From NCBI GenBank assembly GCA_963794385.1, contig CAWCDT010000004.1:5332-69331 (forward strand): a DNA stretch of 64,000 bases. The letters are read 5' to 3'. The DNA is from Gaiellasilicea sp963794385. Lineage in GTDB: Bacteria; Actinomycetota; Thermoleophilia; Gaiellales; Gaiellaceae. This document shows, piece by piece, positions 1 to 7,299 of this stretch. A program made the position numbers and the translations under genes. The first letter of the stretch is position 1. Every line of letters begins with the position of its first letter. The notes under the pieces are model-generated. The model ran no database searches, was not told where the DNA came from, and was given only the letters and a program-made list of their open reading frames with translations.

Positions 1-2
1 GC

Positions 3-479
3 TGGCGCGGGGCGGCTCCGGTCGAGCGGGCGCTGCTCGCGGGCGACGCCGAGACCGGCGTCACGATCCACGAGACCGTGAAGGAGCTCGACGCCGGGCC
101 GATCGCGGCGCAGCGCGCGTTCCCCGTCGGGCCCGAGGACGATGCGGGCTCCGTCTACGCGCGCGCCGCCGAGCTCGCGGTGGAGCTGCTCGACGAGGCC
201 CTCCCCGAGCGCCGTCGTTCAGCGCCGCAGACGGGCGAGCCCACCTACGCCGCGAAGATCGAGCCGGCCGACCGCGAGCTCGATCTCTCGCGACCGGAGG
301 AGAGCCTCAACCGCGTCCGTGCCCTCTCGCCGCACATCGGCGCGCGGGGCGACCTGCACGGCCGGCGGGTCACGGTGTGGCGCGCGCGGCTCGACGGCGG
401 CGAGCTCGTCCCGGTCGAGGTCCAGCCCGAGGGCGGGAAGCGCATGCGCTACGAGGACTGGCTCCGGGGGCTGCGGTGA
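3..479 (+). CDS. fmt: Methionyl-tRNA formyltransferase, C-terminal part
   Basis: The reading frame is open from base 3 and the 5' end lies outside the window. The visible part covers the end of the catalytic formyltransferase domain (RGAAPVERALLAGD, then TGVTIHETV) and the C-terminal tRNA-binding domain (YAAKIEPADRELDLSR, SLNRVRALSPHIGAR). The enzyme formylates Met-tRNAfMet for translation initiation; the initiator tRNA gene is also in this window near 58.3 kb. The stop overlaps the GTG of the next gene in a GTGA, suggesting translational coupling. Confidence 0.9.
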   Translation, partial: WRGAAPVERALLAGDAETGVTIHETVKELDAGPIAAQRAFPVGPEDDAGSVYARAAELAVELLDEALPERRRSAPQTGEPTYAAKIEPADRELDLSRPEESLNRVRALSPHIGARGDLHGRRVTVWRARLDGGELVPVEVQPEGGKRMRYEDWLRGLR

Positions 480-1073
480 GCGACGACACCTGGGCGCGCT
501 ACTACGCCGCGGCCGGAGACGGCCCGCGCGAGACGCTGCTGCACGCGCTGCAGTTGTTCGAGGCTGAGGGACGCGGGCCGGAGACGGCGGTCGATCTCGG
601 CTGTGGCGCCGGCAGAGACACGCTCGAGCTCCTGCGCCGCGGCTGGCGCGTGGTTGCAGTCGATGCGCGAGGCGGAAGGCGTCGCGCAGCTGCTCGCACA
701 TGCCGACGCCCGCCGGAATCGCGAGGCGCTCGAGACCGTCGTCGCGCGCTTCGACGAGGCGGTCTGGCCGGAGGCGCTGGTCGTCAGCTCGAGCTTCTCG
801 CTGCCCTTCTGTCCGCCCGACGAGTTCGCGCGCGTCTGGGTAAAGATCCGCGCCTCGCTCCTCCCCGGCGGCCGCTTCTGCGGCCAGCTCTTCGGCGACC
901 GGGACGAGTGGGCCGCGGAGAACGACATGACGTTCCTCTCCCGGCCCGAGGTCGAGGCGCTGCTCGACGGGCTCGAGGTGGAGCGGCTGGACGAGATCGA
1001 CCGGGCCGGACAGACCGCCGTCGGTAAGCCGAAGCACTGGCATCTCTTCCACGTCGTCGCGCGGCGGCCGTGA
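476..1073 (+). CDS. Class I SAM-dependent methyltransferase, frameshifted
   Basis: The N-terminal part reads from GTG 476 and contains the SAM-binding glycine motif VDLGCGAGRDTLELLRRGWR followed by the acidic strand VVAVDA. The reading then moves by one base near 666-668, where one surplus base in gatgcgcgaggcg breaks VDAEAEGVAQLL. The second part (FDEAVWPEALVVSSSFSLPF, LLPGGRFCGQLFGD, HWHLFHVV) continues to 1073. The length of 598 is three-fold plus one, so one deletion repairs it to about 198 aa. The substrate is unknown. It sits between fmt and rsmB with GTGA overlaps at both ends. Confidence 0.75.
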
Positions 1074-2285
1074 GCGTCTCGCCGGCCAGGCGGGCGGCGT
1101 ACGAGGTGCTGCGGCGGGTCTTCGAGGACGATGCGTACGCCGACCGAGCGCTTCCGCACCGCCTCGGAGGGGCTTGACGAGCGCGACCGGGCGCTGGCCC
1201 GCCGGCTGGCCTACGGCTCGGTGCAGCGCGCGCGCACGCTCGATCACGCGATCGAGACGCTCGGGAAGCGGCCTGTGCGGAAGCTCGATCCGCCCGTGCT
1301 GGCGGCGCTGCGCCTCGGGGCCTACCAGCTCGGCTACCTCGACAACGTCCCGCGCTACGCGGCCGTGAACGAGTCGGTCGAGCTCGTGCGCCGCGCACGC
1401 CTGGAGCGGGCGGTTCCGTTCACGAACGCAGTGCTGCGACGAGTGGGGGACGGCATCGAGGCGCTCCTCGCCGCCCTGCCGGAGGGGCCGCTCAAGCACT
1501 CGTACCCCGACTGGGTCTGGGAGATCTGGCGGCGCGACCTGGGCGAGGAGGCCGCGCTGGCGCTGATGAGGGCGCAGAACGAGCCGCCACCCGTCGTGGT
1601 CAGACATGTCCGGGGTCAGACCCCGGACGGGGCCGCAACGGACGTGCCCAATGCGTACGAGGTCAAGCGAGTCGACGAAAAAGCCCTGGAAAACGGCGAG
1701 ATCTGGCCGCAGAGCCGAGGCTCCCAGCTGGCCGGGCTCTGCGTGGGCTCGAAACCGGGGGAGCGTGTTCTCGACCTCTGCGCGGCGCCCGGCGGCAAGG
1801 CGACGATGCTCGCGGGGGAGGTGGTGGCGGTGGAGGTGAACGAGGCCCGCGCCCGGGAGCTCGAAGCGAACGTCCGCCGGCTCGGGCGGACGAATGTCCG
1901 CGTCGTCCAAGCCGACGGTCGCGAGCTGCCGTCCGAACTCGACGGCTTCGACCGCGCGCTCGTCGACGCACCCTGTTCAGGCCTAGGCGTGCTTGCGTCG
2001 CGTCCCGACCTGCGCTGGCGCTCCGAGCCGCTGCCCGATCTCCAGCTCGAGCTGCTCCGCGCCGCGGCCGAGCGCGTCCGGCAGGGCGGGACGATCGTCT
2101 ACTCCGTCTGCACGATCAACGCGGACGAAGCGGAGGCCGTCGTCGACGCCTCCGGTCTCGAGGTGGAGCCGATCGAGGGCTGGGAGCAGTTCCGCCATCC
2201 GGCGCGGCCCGAGTTCCTGCAGACGCTCCCGCACGTGCACCGGACGAGCGGCTTCTTCGTCTCCCGTCTGCGCGTCCAGCGCTAG
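1070..2285 (+). CDS. rsmB: 16S rRNA m5C967 methyltransferase RsmB, frameshifted
   Basis: It methylates C967 of 16S rRNA using SAM. The N-terminal NusB-like RNA-binding domain starts at GTG 1070 (SPARRAAYEVLRRVFEDDAYAD). One extra base near 1167 (cctcggagg where ctc gag ggg is expected) moves the frame before LDERDRALARRLAYG. The catalytic part has the SAM motif DLCAAPGGKATML, motif IV DAPCSGLGVL with one active-site Cys, and motif VI YSVCTI with the second Cys. The length of 1216 is three-fold plus one, giving about 404 aa after repair. The start overlaps the previous stop (GTGA). A start at 1131 would lose the NusB core. Confidence 0.88.
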
Positions 2286-2348
2286 CCGCAGCGCCTGCTC
2301 CGGTCGACCGTGACCCGCACCGGCTCGAGCGGCGCCTGCGTTGCGGCC

Positions 2349-2354
2349 TAGGAT
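2349..2354 (+). promoter_or_regulatory. -10 box for rpe (TAGGAT)
   Basis: TAGGAT lies 7 nt before GTG 2362, so the transcript would start at or beside the start codon. This is why 2362 is preferred over TTG 2341 or GTG 2383. Confidence 0.45.
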
Positions 2355-2361
2355 TGGACGT

Positions 2362-3030
2362 GTGTGGCGCGACGTTCGTCCGGTGGAGATCGAGCCGTCG
2401 CTCTACGCGGCGGACTTCGCGAACCTCGGCGCCCAGATCCGAGAGCTGCTCGATGCCGGCGCCCGCGTCTTCCATTTCGACGTCGGCGACGGCCACTTCG
2501 TCCCGCCCGTGACGATCGGACCCGTGGTGCTGCGCTCGATCGCGCCGCTCATCCACGAGCGGGGCGGGCGGATCGACTGCCACCTGATGGTCGACGATCC
2601 TGTGCACCACTTCGAGGAGATCGCCGCGTCGGGCGGCGACAGCGTGACCTTCCACGTCGAGGTGGTCGACGACGCCGGTGACGTGATCGTGGAGGCCCGC
2701 GCGCACGGTCTCGGTGCAGGCGTCGCCTTCAACCCGGGCACCGAGGTCGAGGTCGCCGCCGAAGCCGCCAATCTCGGTGCGGACCTCTGCCTCTGCATGT
2801 CGATCGTCCCCGGCTACTCGGGGCAGGGGTTCATGGACGACGCCTACGAGCGGATCGAGCGGCTTCGCGGCCTCGTCGACTGCCGGGTGCAGGTGGACGG
2901 CGGTGTCAAGGCGTCGAACCTCCGGCGCGTACGTGACGCCGGCGCCGACCTGCTCGTCGTCGGCAGCGGCATCTTCGCCGAGGACGATCTCTCGGCTGCC
3001 TATCGCGCCCTGCTGGAGGCGCTGACATGA
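2362..3030 (+). CDS. rpe: Ribulose-phosphate 3-epimerase
   Basis: It interconverts ribulose-5-phosphate and xylulose-5-phosphate in the pentose phosphate pathway. Ribulose-5-P is also the substrate of the DHBP synthase encoded downstream, which explains its place at the head of the riboflavin genes. The TIM-barrel hallmarks are visible: EIEPSLYAADFANL, the metal-binding FHFDVGDGHFVPPV (family usually IDVMDGHFVPN), CHLMVDDP, SIVPGYSGQGF and QVDGGVKASN. The length of 222 aa is normal. It overlaps ribD by ATGA. Confidence 0.93.
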   Translation: MWRDVRPVEIEPSLYAADFANLGAQIRELLDAGARVFHFDVGDGHFVPPVTIGPVVLRSIAPLIHERGGRIDCHLMVDDPVHHFEEIAASGGDSVTFHVEVVDDAGDVIVEARAHGLGAGVAFNPGTEVEVAAEAANLGADLCLCMSIVPGYSGQGFMDDAYERIERLRGLVDCRVQVDGGVKASNLRRVRDAGADLLVVGSGIFAEDDLSAAYRALLEALT

Positions 3031-3962
3031 GCATCGGGCGGGCGCTCGAGCTCGCCGAGCAGGCGCAGCACCGCGCGTATCCGAAGCCGACCGTGGGCGC
3101 CGTTGTGGTGGCGGGCGACGAGATCGTCGGCGAGGGGGCGACCGAGGAGGACGGGCGACACGGCGAGGTGGTCGCTCTTGCCGCCGCGGGCGAGCAGGCC
3201 CGCGGCGCGACGCTCTACGTGACGATGGAGCCATGCGCGCACCACGGCACGACGCCGCCGTGCGTGGACGCGGTGCTCGCCGCCGGGATCGCACGCGTCG
3301 TCGCCGGCTCGCTCGACCCGAACCCGGAAGCCGGCGGTGGGCTCGAGCGGCTGCGCGCCGGCGGGGTCGAGGCCCTGCACGCCGATTGCTTCGAGGCCCG
3401 GCGGCAGAACGAGGCCTGGCGGGTGTGGGTGACGCTCGGACGCCCGTTCGTCGTCTTCAAGGCGGCGGTCACCCTCGACGGCCGGGTCGCGGTCCCGGGC
3501 CGCCGCTGGGTCTCGGGGGAGGAGGCGCGCCGGCACGTGCACGAGCTGCGCGCCGCCTCCGACGCGGTCGCGGTCGGGATGGGCACCGTCAGGCTCGAGA
3601 ACCCGCGCCTCGACGCCCGCGCTGTCGGAGCGAAGCGGCAGCCGCGCCGGCTCGCATTCGGCACCGGCCCGCTTCCGGAGGGCTCCGAGCTCGAGCTCCG
3701 GTCCGGCCCGCTCGAGGACGAGCTACGGGCACTCGCCGCCGACGGTGTCCAGTCGCTGCTGCTCGAAGGCGGCCCGACGCTCGCCGCGAGCTTCCTCCGT
3801 GCGGGCCTCGTGGACAAGCTGCTCCTCTTCGTCGCGCCGACGCTCGCGGGCTCCGGCCCGTCACTCGTCGAGGCGCTCGACCTGCCGCTCGACCTCGCGC
3901 GCCTGACCAGCAGGCAGGTCGGCGAGGACGTTCTCCTCGAGGCGTACCTGCGCGAGCCGTAA
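3027..3962 (+). CDS. ribD: Bifunctional riboflavin biosynthesis protein RibD
   Basis: It combines the deaminase (diaminohydroxyphosphoribosylaminopyrimidine) and 5-amino-6-(5-phosphoribosylamino)uracil reductase steps. Residues 1 to about 140 form the cytidine-deaminase-like domain with zinc ligands in HGEVVALAAAG (His-Gly-Glu in place of the usual His-Ala-Glu) and PCAHHGTTPPC. The NADPH reductase domain follows (FKAAVTLDGRVA, DAVAVGMGTVRLENPRL, LLLEGGPTLAASF). At 311 aa it is shorter than the usual 360 or so. The start overlaps the rpe stop. Confidence 0.94.
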   Translation: MSIGRALELAEQAQHRAYPKPTVGAVVVAGDEIVGEGATEEDGRHGEVVALAAAGEQARGATLYVTMEPCAHHGTTPPCVDAVLAAGIARVVAGSLDPNPEAGGGLERLRAGGVEALHADCFEARRQNEAWRVWVTLGRPFVVFKAAVTLDGRVAVPGRRWVSGEEARRHVHELRAASDAVAVGMGTVRLENPRLDARAVGAKRQPRRLAFGTGPLPEGSELELRSGPLEDELRALAADGVQSLLLEGGPTLAASFLRAGLVDKLLLFVAPTLAGSGPSLVEALDLPLDLARLTSRQVGEDVLLEAYLREP

Positions 3963-3971
3963 CCTGAGTTC

Positions 3972-4538
3972 ATGTTCACAGGGCTCGTGCGTGAAGTCGG
4001 AACGGTCGCCTCCTTCGAGGGCGGTCGCCTCGTCGTCGAGGCCTCGACGTCGGCCGAGCCGGGCGATTCCATTGCGGTCGACGGCGTCTGCCTGACCGTC
4101 GTCGAGAGGGCGAACGGCCGCCTCGCCTTCGACGTCGTTCCGGAGACGCTGGCGCGCGTCAAGCCGTTCGGCCGGCAGGTCAACATCGAGCCTGCGCTGC
4201 GCGCCGGGGATCCCCTGGGCGGCCACCAGGTGCAGGGCCACGTCGACGGCGTCGGGCAGGTCACCGCGGTGACCGAGGAGGGAGACGGCGTCCGCGTCCG
4301 GATCGAGGCGCCCACCGAGCTGCTGCGCTACTGCGTCGAGAAGGGGTCGGTCACGGTCGACGGCGTCTCGCTCACCGTCGCCGCCGTCGACTCGACCGGC
4401 TTCGAGGTGGCGCTGATCCCGCACACGCTCGCCGAAACGACGCTCTCCGAGCTCGCCCCGGGCAGCAGCGTAAATCTAGAAACCGACGTCCTCGCCAAGT
4501 ACGTCGAGAAGTTGCTGCCGGATAGCATGCGGCCGTGA
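3972..4538 (+). CDS. ribE: Riboflavin synthase (alpha subunit)
   Basis: It catalyses dismutation of two 6,7-dimethyl-8-ribityllumazine molecules to riboflavin. It starts with the canonical MFTGLVREVG and shows the two lumazine-binding repeats (about 1-95 and 96-188), each with a G-D-S/V-x-V-D-G-V-x-L-T block: SIAVDGVCLTVV and SVTVDGVSLTVA. The length of 188 aa is typical. It lies 9 bp after ribD and overlaps the ribBA start by 4 bases. Confidence 0.95.
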   Translation: MFTGLVREVGTVASFEGGRLVVEASTSAEPGDSIAVDGVCLTVVERANGRLAFDVVPETLARVKPFGRQVNIEPALRAGDPLGGHQVQGHVDGVGQVTAVTEEGDGVRVRIEAPTELLRYCVEKGSVTVDGVSLTVAAVDSTGFEVALIPHTLAETTLSELAPGSSVNLETDVLAKYVEKLLPDSMRP

Positions 4539-5800
4539 CCATGGCCACCACTCCGCCCCGCACCCAGAGCCCGTTCGCCACCGTCGAGGAGGCGATCGAG
4601 GAGATCCGCGCCGGCCGCTTCGTCGTCGTCGTCGACGACGAGGACCGCGAGAACGAGGGCGATCTCACGATCGCGGCGCAGTTCGCAACCCCCGAGGCCG
4701 TCAACTTCATGGTCACGCACGCACGCGGGCTCGTCTGCCTCTGCCTCACCGAGGAGCGCTGCGACGAGCTCGGGCTGCGCCAGATGACCGATCAGAACGA
4801 AACGCCGTTCGGCACCGCGTTCACCGTCACGGTCGAGGCGCGGGAGGGGGTCACCACCGGGATCTCGGCCCACGACCGCGCCCACACGATCCAGGTCGCC
4901 GTCGATCCCTCCTCGGGGCCTCGCGATCTCGTCCAGCCGGGCCACATCTTCCCGCTCCGCGCCCGCCGCGGCGGCGTCCTGCAACGCTCCGGACAGACCG
5001 AGGCCGCCGTCGACCTGGCGCGGCTCGCGGGCCTGATCCCCGCCGGCGTCGTCTGCGAGATCATGAAGGACGACGGGACGATGGCCCGCGTGCCCGATCT
5101 CGTCGAGTACTGCGCGACGCACGGGCTGAAGATGATCACCGTCGCCGACCTGATCGAGTACCGGCGCCGCCACGAGAAGCTCGTCGAGCGCGTCACCTCG
5201 GTCACGCTCCCGACCGCGTACGGCAAATTCCAGGCCGTCGCCTTCCGCGAGACGCTGACCGGCAAGCACCACGTCGCGCTCGTCAAGGGCGAGGTGGAAG
5301 GGGAGCAGGACGTGCTCGTCCGCGTCCACTCGGAGTGCTTGACGGGTGACGTCTTCCACTCGCTCCGCTGCGACTGTGGCGAGCAGCTCGAGCTCGCGCT
5401 GCGCCGGATCGACCAGGAGGGCAGAGGTGTTCTCCTCTACCTCGCGCAGGAGGGCCGCGGGATCGGCCTCCTCAGCAAGCTGAAGGCCTACGAGCTGCAG
5501 GAACAGGGGCTCGACACGGTCGAGGCGAACCTGCGCCTCGGCTTCGCCGCCGACCACCGCGAGTACGGAATCGGCTCGCAGATCCTCGCCGACCTCGGCC
5601 TCTCGACGATCCGCGTGCTCACGAACAACCCGAAGAAGATCTCCGGCATCGCCGGCTTCGGGCTCGAGGTCGTGGCCCAGGAGCCGATCGAGGTTGCGCC
5701 GAACGCGGAGAACCGCCGCTATCTCGAAGCCAAGCGCGAGAAGCTCGGTCACACGCTGCACCACCAGGACCTCCGCTTCGACGTCGAGCTGGAGCCGTGA
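4535..5800 (+). CDS. ribBA: Bifunctional DHBP synthase / GTP cyclohydrolase II
   Basis: The first half (about 1-205) is 3,4-dihydroxy-2-butanone-4-phosphate synthase with VVVDDEDRENEGDL, THARGLVCLCL and HDRAHT. The second half (about 210-421) is GTP cyclohydrolase II with the zinc motif CLTGDVFHSLRCDCGEQL, the catalytic YLAQEGRGIGL and DLGLSTIRVLTNNPKK. It supplies both entry points of riboflavin synthesis. GTG 4535 overlaps the ribE stop; an ATG at 4541 is an alternative start. Confidence 0.96.
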   Translation: MTMATTPPRTQSPFATVEEAIEEIRAGRFVVVVDDEDRENEGDLTIAAQFATPEAVNFMVTHARGLVCLCLTEERCDELGLRQMTDQNETPFGTAFTVTVEAREGVTTGISAHDRAHTIQVAVDPSSGPRDLVQPGHIFPLRARRGGVLQRSGQTEAAVDLARLAGLIPAGVVCEIMKDDGTMARVPDLVEYCATHGLKMITVADLIEYRRRHEKLVERVTSVTLPTAYGKFQAVAFRETLTGKHHVALVKGEVEGEQDVLVRVHSECLTGDVFHSLRCDCGEQLELALRRIDQEGRGVLLYLAQEGRGIGLLSKLKAYELQEQGLDTVEANLRLGFAADHREYGIGSQILADLGLSTIRVLTNNPKKISGIAGFGLEVVAQEPIEVAPNAENRRYLEAKREKLGHTLHHQDLRFDVELEP

Positions 5801-6468
5801 GCGAGCGCGAGCCCTGGCCCGCCGCGCCCGAGCTGGCCGACCCTCCGAGCGAGGAGCAGGCCGCCGCCGCGGAGGTCGAAGAGCCGGAGCGTGAATCCGA
5901 GCCCGAGGTCGCCGATCAGCCCGAAGCGGTCGAGACGCCTGTCGCGGAGGAGCCCGCGGCCTCCACGGAGCACGCCGAGGGCGAGTTCTCAGTCCCGGAC
6001 GGCTACGGCATCCTCGAGGGGGCGCCAAAGGGCGGCCGTCGCGCGGTGGGAGTCGTCGTCAGCCGCTTCAACGGCGCGGTCACGTCGAAGCTGCTCGAGG
6101 GCGCGCTCGCCGAGTTGGAGGAGGCCGGGATCGCGCGCGATGCGGTCACGGTCATGCCCGTGCCGGGCGCGTTCGAGCTGCCGATTGCCGCGATGGCGCT
6201 CGCGAAGACGCGCCGGTACGCCTGCATCGTGGCGCTCGGATGCGTGATCCGCGGCGACACGCCTCACTTCGACTTCGTCGCGGGCGAGGCCGCCTCCGGG
6301 CTGCAGCTCGCCGCGCTCGAGACCGGCATCCCGGTCGCGTTCGGTGTCCTCACGCTGGAGGAGGCCGACCAGGCCGACGACCGGCTGGAGAAGGGTGCCG
6401 AGGCCGTCCGCACGGGCCTCGAGATGGCCGACGTCTTCGCCCAGCTGCGCGCTGCGGCTCGGGGCTAG
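5797..6468 (+). CDS. ribH: 6,7-dimethyl-8-ribityllumazine synthase with acidic N-terminal extension
   Basis: It condenses the products of RibD and RibBA to the lumazine precursor of riboflavin. The core domain begins near residue 77 (RRAVGVVVSRFNGAVTSKLL) and contains PVPGAFELPIAA, ALGCVIRGDTPHFDFVAGE with the catalytic His, and VAFGVLTLEEADQA. It is preceded by about 65 residues rich in Glu, Pro and Ala (EVEEPERESEPEVADQPEA) that typical 155-160 aa lumazine synthases lack. GTG 5797 overlaps the ribBA stop. The extension keeps frame and codon bias, so it is probably translated. Confidence 0.93.
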   Translation: MSEREPWPAAPELADPPSEEQAAAAEVEEPERESEPEVADQPEAVETPVAEEPAASTEHAEGEFSVPDGYGILEGAPKGGRRAVGVVVSRFNGAVTSKLLEGALAELEEAGIARDAVTVMPVPGAFELPIAAMALAKTRRYACIVALGCVIRGDTPHFDFVAGEAASGLQLAALETGIPVAFGVLTLEEADQADDRLEKGAEAVRTGLEMADVFAQLRAAARG

Positions 6469-6500
6469 CAGCCCGAGTTGCGGTAGCCAGGCGCTCGTGC

Positions 6501-6525
6501 GCCAAGTAACAGTCTGTTACTTGGC
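6501..6525. promoter_or_regulatory. Perfect 12-1-12 palindrome, candidate operator over the rpmB promoter
   Basis: Arms gccaagtaacag and ctgttacttggc flank a single central base. The site ends 3 bp before the -10 box TATCAT (6529-6534) and covers the expected -35 region. A one-base loop makes an RNA hairpin unlikely, so a dimeric DNA-binding protein is the more likely reader. The regulator is unknown. Confidence 0.6.
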
Positions 6526-6528
6526 TGC

Positions 6529-6534
6529 TATCAT
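6529..6534 (+). promoter_or_regulatory. -10 box for rpmB (TATCAT)
   Basis: TATCAT lies 9 nt before the rpmB ATG, directly downstream of the palindrome at 6501-6525. Confidence 0.55.
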
Positions 6535-6543
6535 CGGCCGCCG

Positions 6544-6735
6544 ATGTCCAAGGTCTGCGCATCCTGCGGCAAGAAGCCGTCGTTCGGGAACAACCGGAGC
6601 CACTCGATGGTGGCGACGAAGCGCCGCTTCAACCCGAACCTCCAGCGCGTGCGCGTCCTGCTGGACGGCGTGGCCACGCGCGCCTACATCTGCACCCGCT
6701 GCCTCAAGGCGGGCAAAGTGCAGAAAGCGGTCTAG
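6544..6735 (+). CDS. rpmB: 50S ribosomal protein L28, zinc-binding type
   Basis: A large-subunit ribosomal protein of 63 aa. It begins SKVCASCGKKPSFGNNRSHS and ends with a second Cys pair in ICTRCLKAGKVQ, so it is the C+ (zinc-ribbon) form. ATG 6544 follows the -10 box closely, suggesting a leaderless mRNA. The gene is transcriptionally separated from ribH by the palindromic site. Confidence 0.96.
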   Translation: MSKVCASCGKKPSFGNNRSHSMVATKRRFNPNLQRVRVLLDGVATRAYICTRCLKAGKVQKAV

Positions 6736-6765
6736 GCCGCAACCTCTCGCCTGATCCGCACCGTC

Positions 6766-6771
6766 TAAGCT
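6766..6771 (+). promoter_or_regulatory. -10 box for the Asp23 gene (TAAGCT)
   Basis: TAAGCT lies 7 nt before ATG 6779. Confidence 0.4.
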
Positions 6772-6778
6772 CGCGGCG

Positions 6779-7132
6779 ATGGAGCGGGACCACTTCTCCG
6801 AGCAGTCCGAGCTCGGCCGGATCACGATTGCGCCGGACGCGATCGCGCAGATCGTTGGCCATACGGCCGCCGAGTGCTACGGCGTCGTCGGCATGGCTGC
6901 GAAGGGGATCAAGCGGCTGCTCACGAGGGACAAGCTGACGCAGGGGATCGGCGTCTCCGCGGACCGGGATGGGCTCCGCCTCGACTTGCACGTCGTCGTC
7001 GAGTACGGCCTCAACCTCGCCGAGGTCGCGGCCACGGTCCGCTCGCGTGTCGCCTACGAGGTCGAGCGGCTGACCGGCCTCACCGTCGCCGCCGTCGAGG
7101 TCCATATCGAAGACGTCAGGCGAAGCGCGTGA
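6779..7132 (+). CDS. Asp23/Gls24 family protein
   Basis: A 117-aa envelope-stress-type protein. It shows the family pattern GRITIAPDAIAQIVGHTAAE, CYGVVGMAAKGIKRLL, then LDLHVVVEYGLNLAEVA and VAYEVERLTGLTVAAVEVHI. Members often sit directly upstream of DAK2/FakA genes, as here; their biochemical role is poorly defined. The last 24 coding bases (7109-7132) are repeated almost exactly at 7276-7299. Confidence 0.9.
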   Translation: MERDHFSEQSELGRITIAPDAIAQIVGHTAAECYGVVGMAAKGIKRLLTRDKLTQGIGVSADRDGLRLDLHVVVEYGLNLAEVAATVRSRVAYEVERLTGLTVAAVEVHIEDVRRSA

Positions 7133-7299
7133 TGACTTGGCTTTTCGACGCTGACCTGAGCACGGACGCTTCGTGGCCGGAGCCGGGCTTTGCCCGGCGG
7201 GAGGCCCGCTGCGTCTCGGTGTCGCTACGGAGAAGGAGGGGGCTCATGGGGGAACCATGGGTTCCCCCATGCTCGGAAGACGTGAGGCGAAGCGCGTGA
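7109..7299. repeat. 24-bp direct repeats bracketing a 143-bp intergenic insert
   Basis: Bases 7109-7132 (end of the Asp23 gene, gaagacgtcaggcgaagcg and onward) recur at 7276-7299 with one change (c to g). The second copy ends exactly where the FakA-like gene starts. The sequence between contains the hairpin ccgggctttgcccgg and a 27-bp palindrome. Confidence 0.75.
7245..7271. repeat. 27-bp palindrome in the Asp23-fakA gap
   Basis: Arms catgggggaacc (7245-7256) and ggttcccccatg (7260-7271) are perfect complements around atg. It could be an operator, a REP-like element or a stable RNA hairpin before the FakA-like gene. No T tract follows. Confidence 0.65.

Noticed and set aside
2286..3030. FMN riboswitch ahead of the riboflavin genes
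   Set aside because: The short gap before rpe and the ribD overlap leave no room for the roughly 130-nt conserved element, and none of its motifs is visible.
6874..7299. Frame running through the Asp23-fakA gap and ending in RRSA
   Set aside because: Its end matches the Asp23 end only because of the 24-bp repeat. The body is Arg-rich shadow sequence in another frame.
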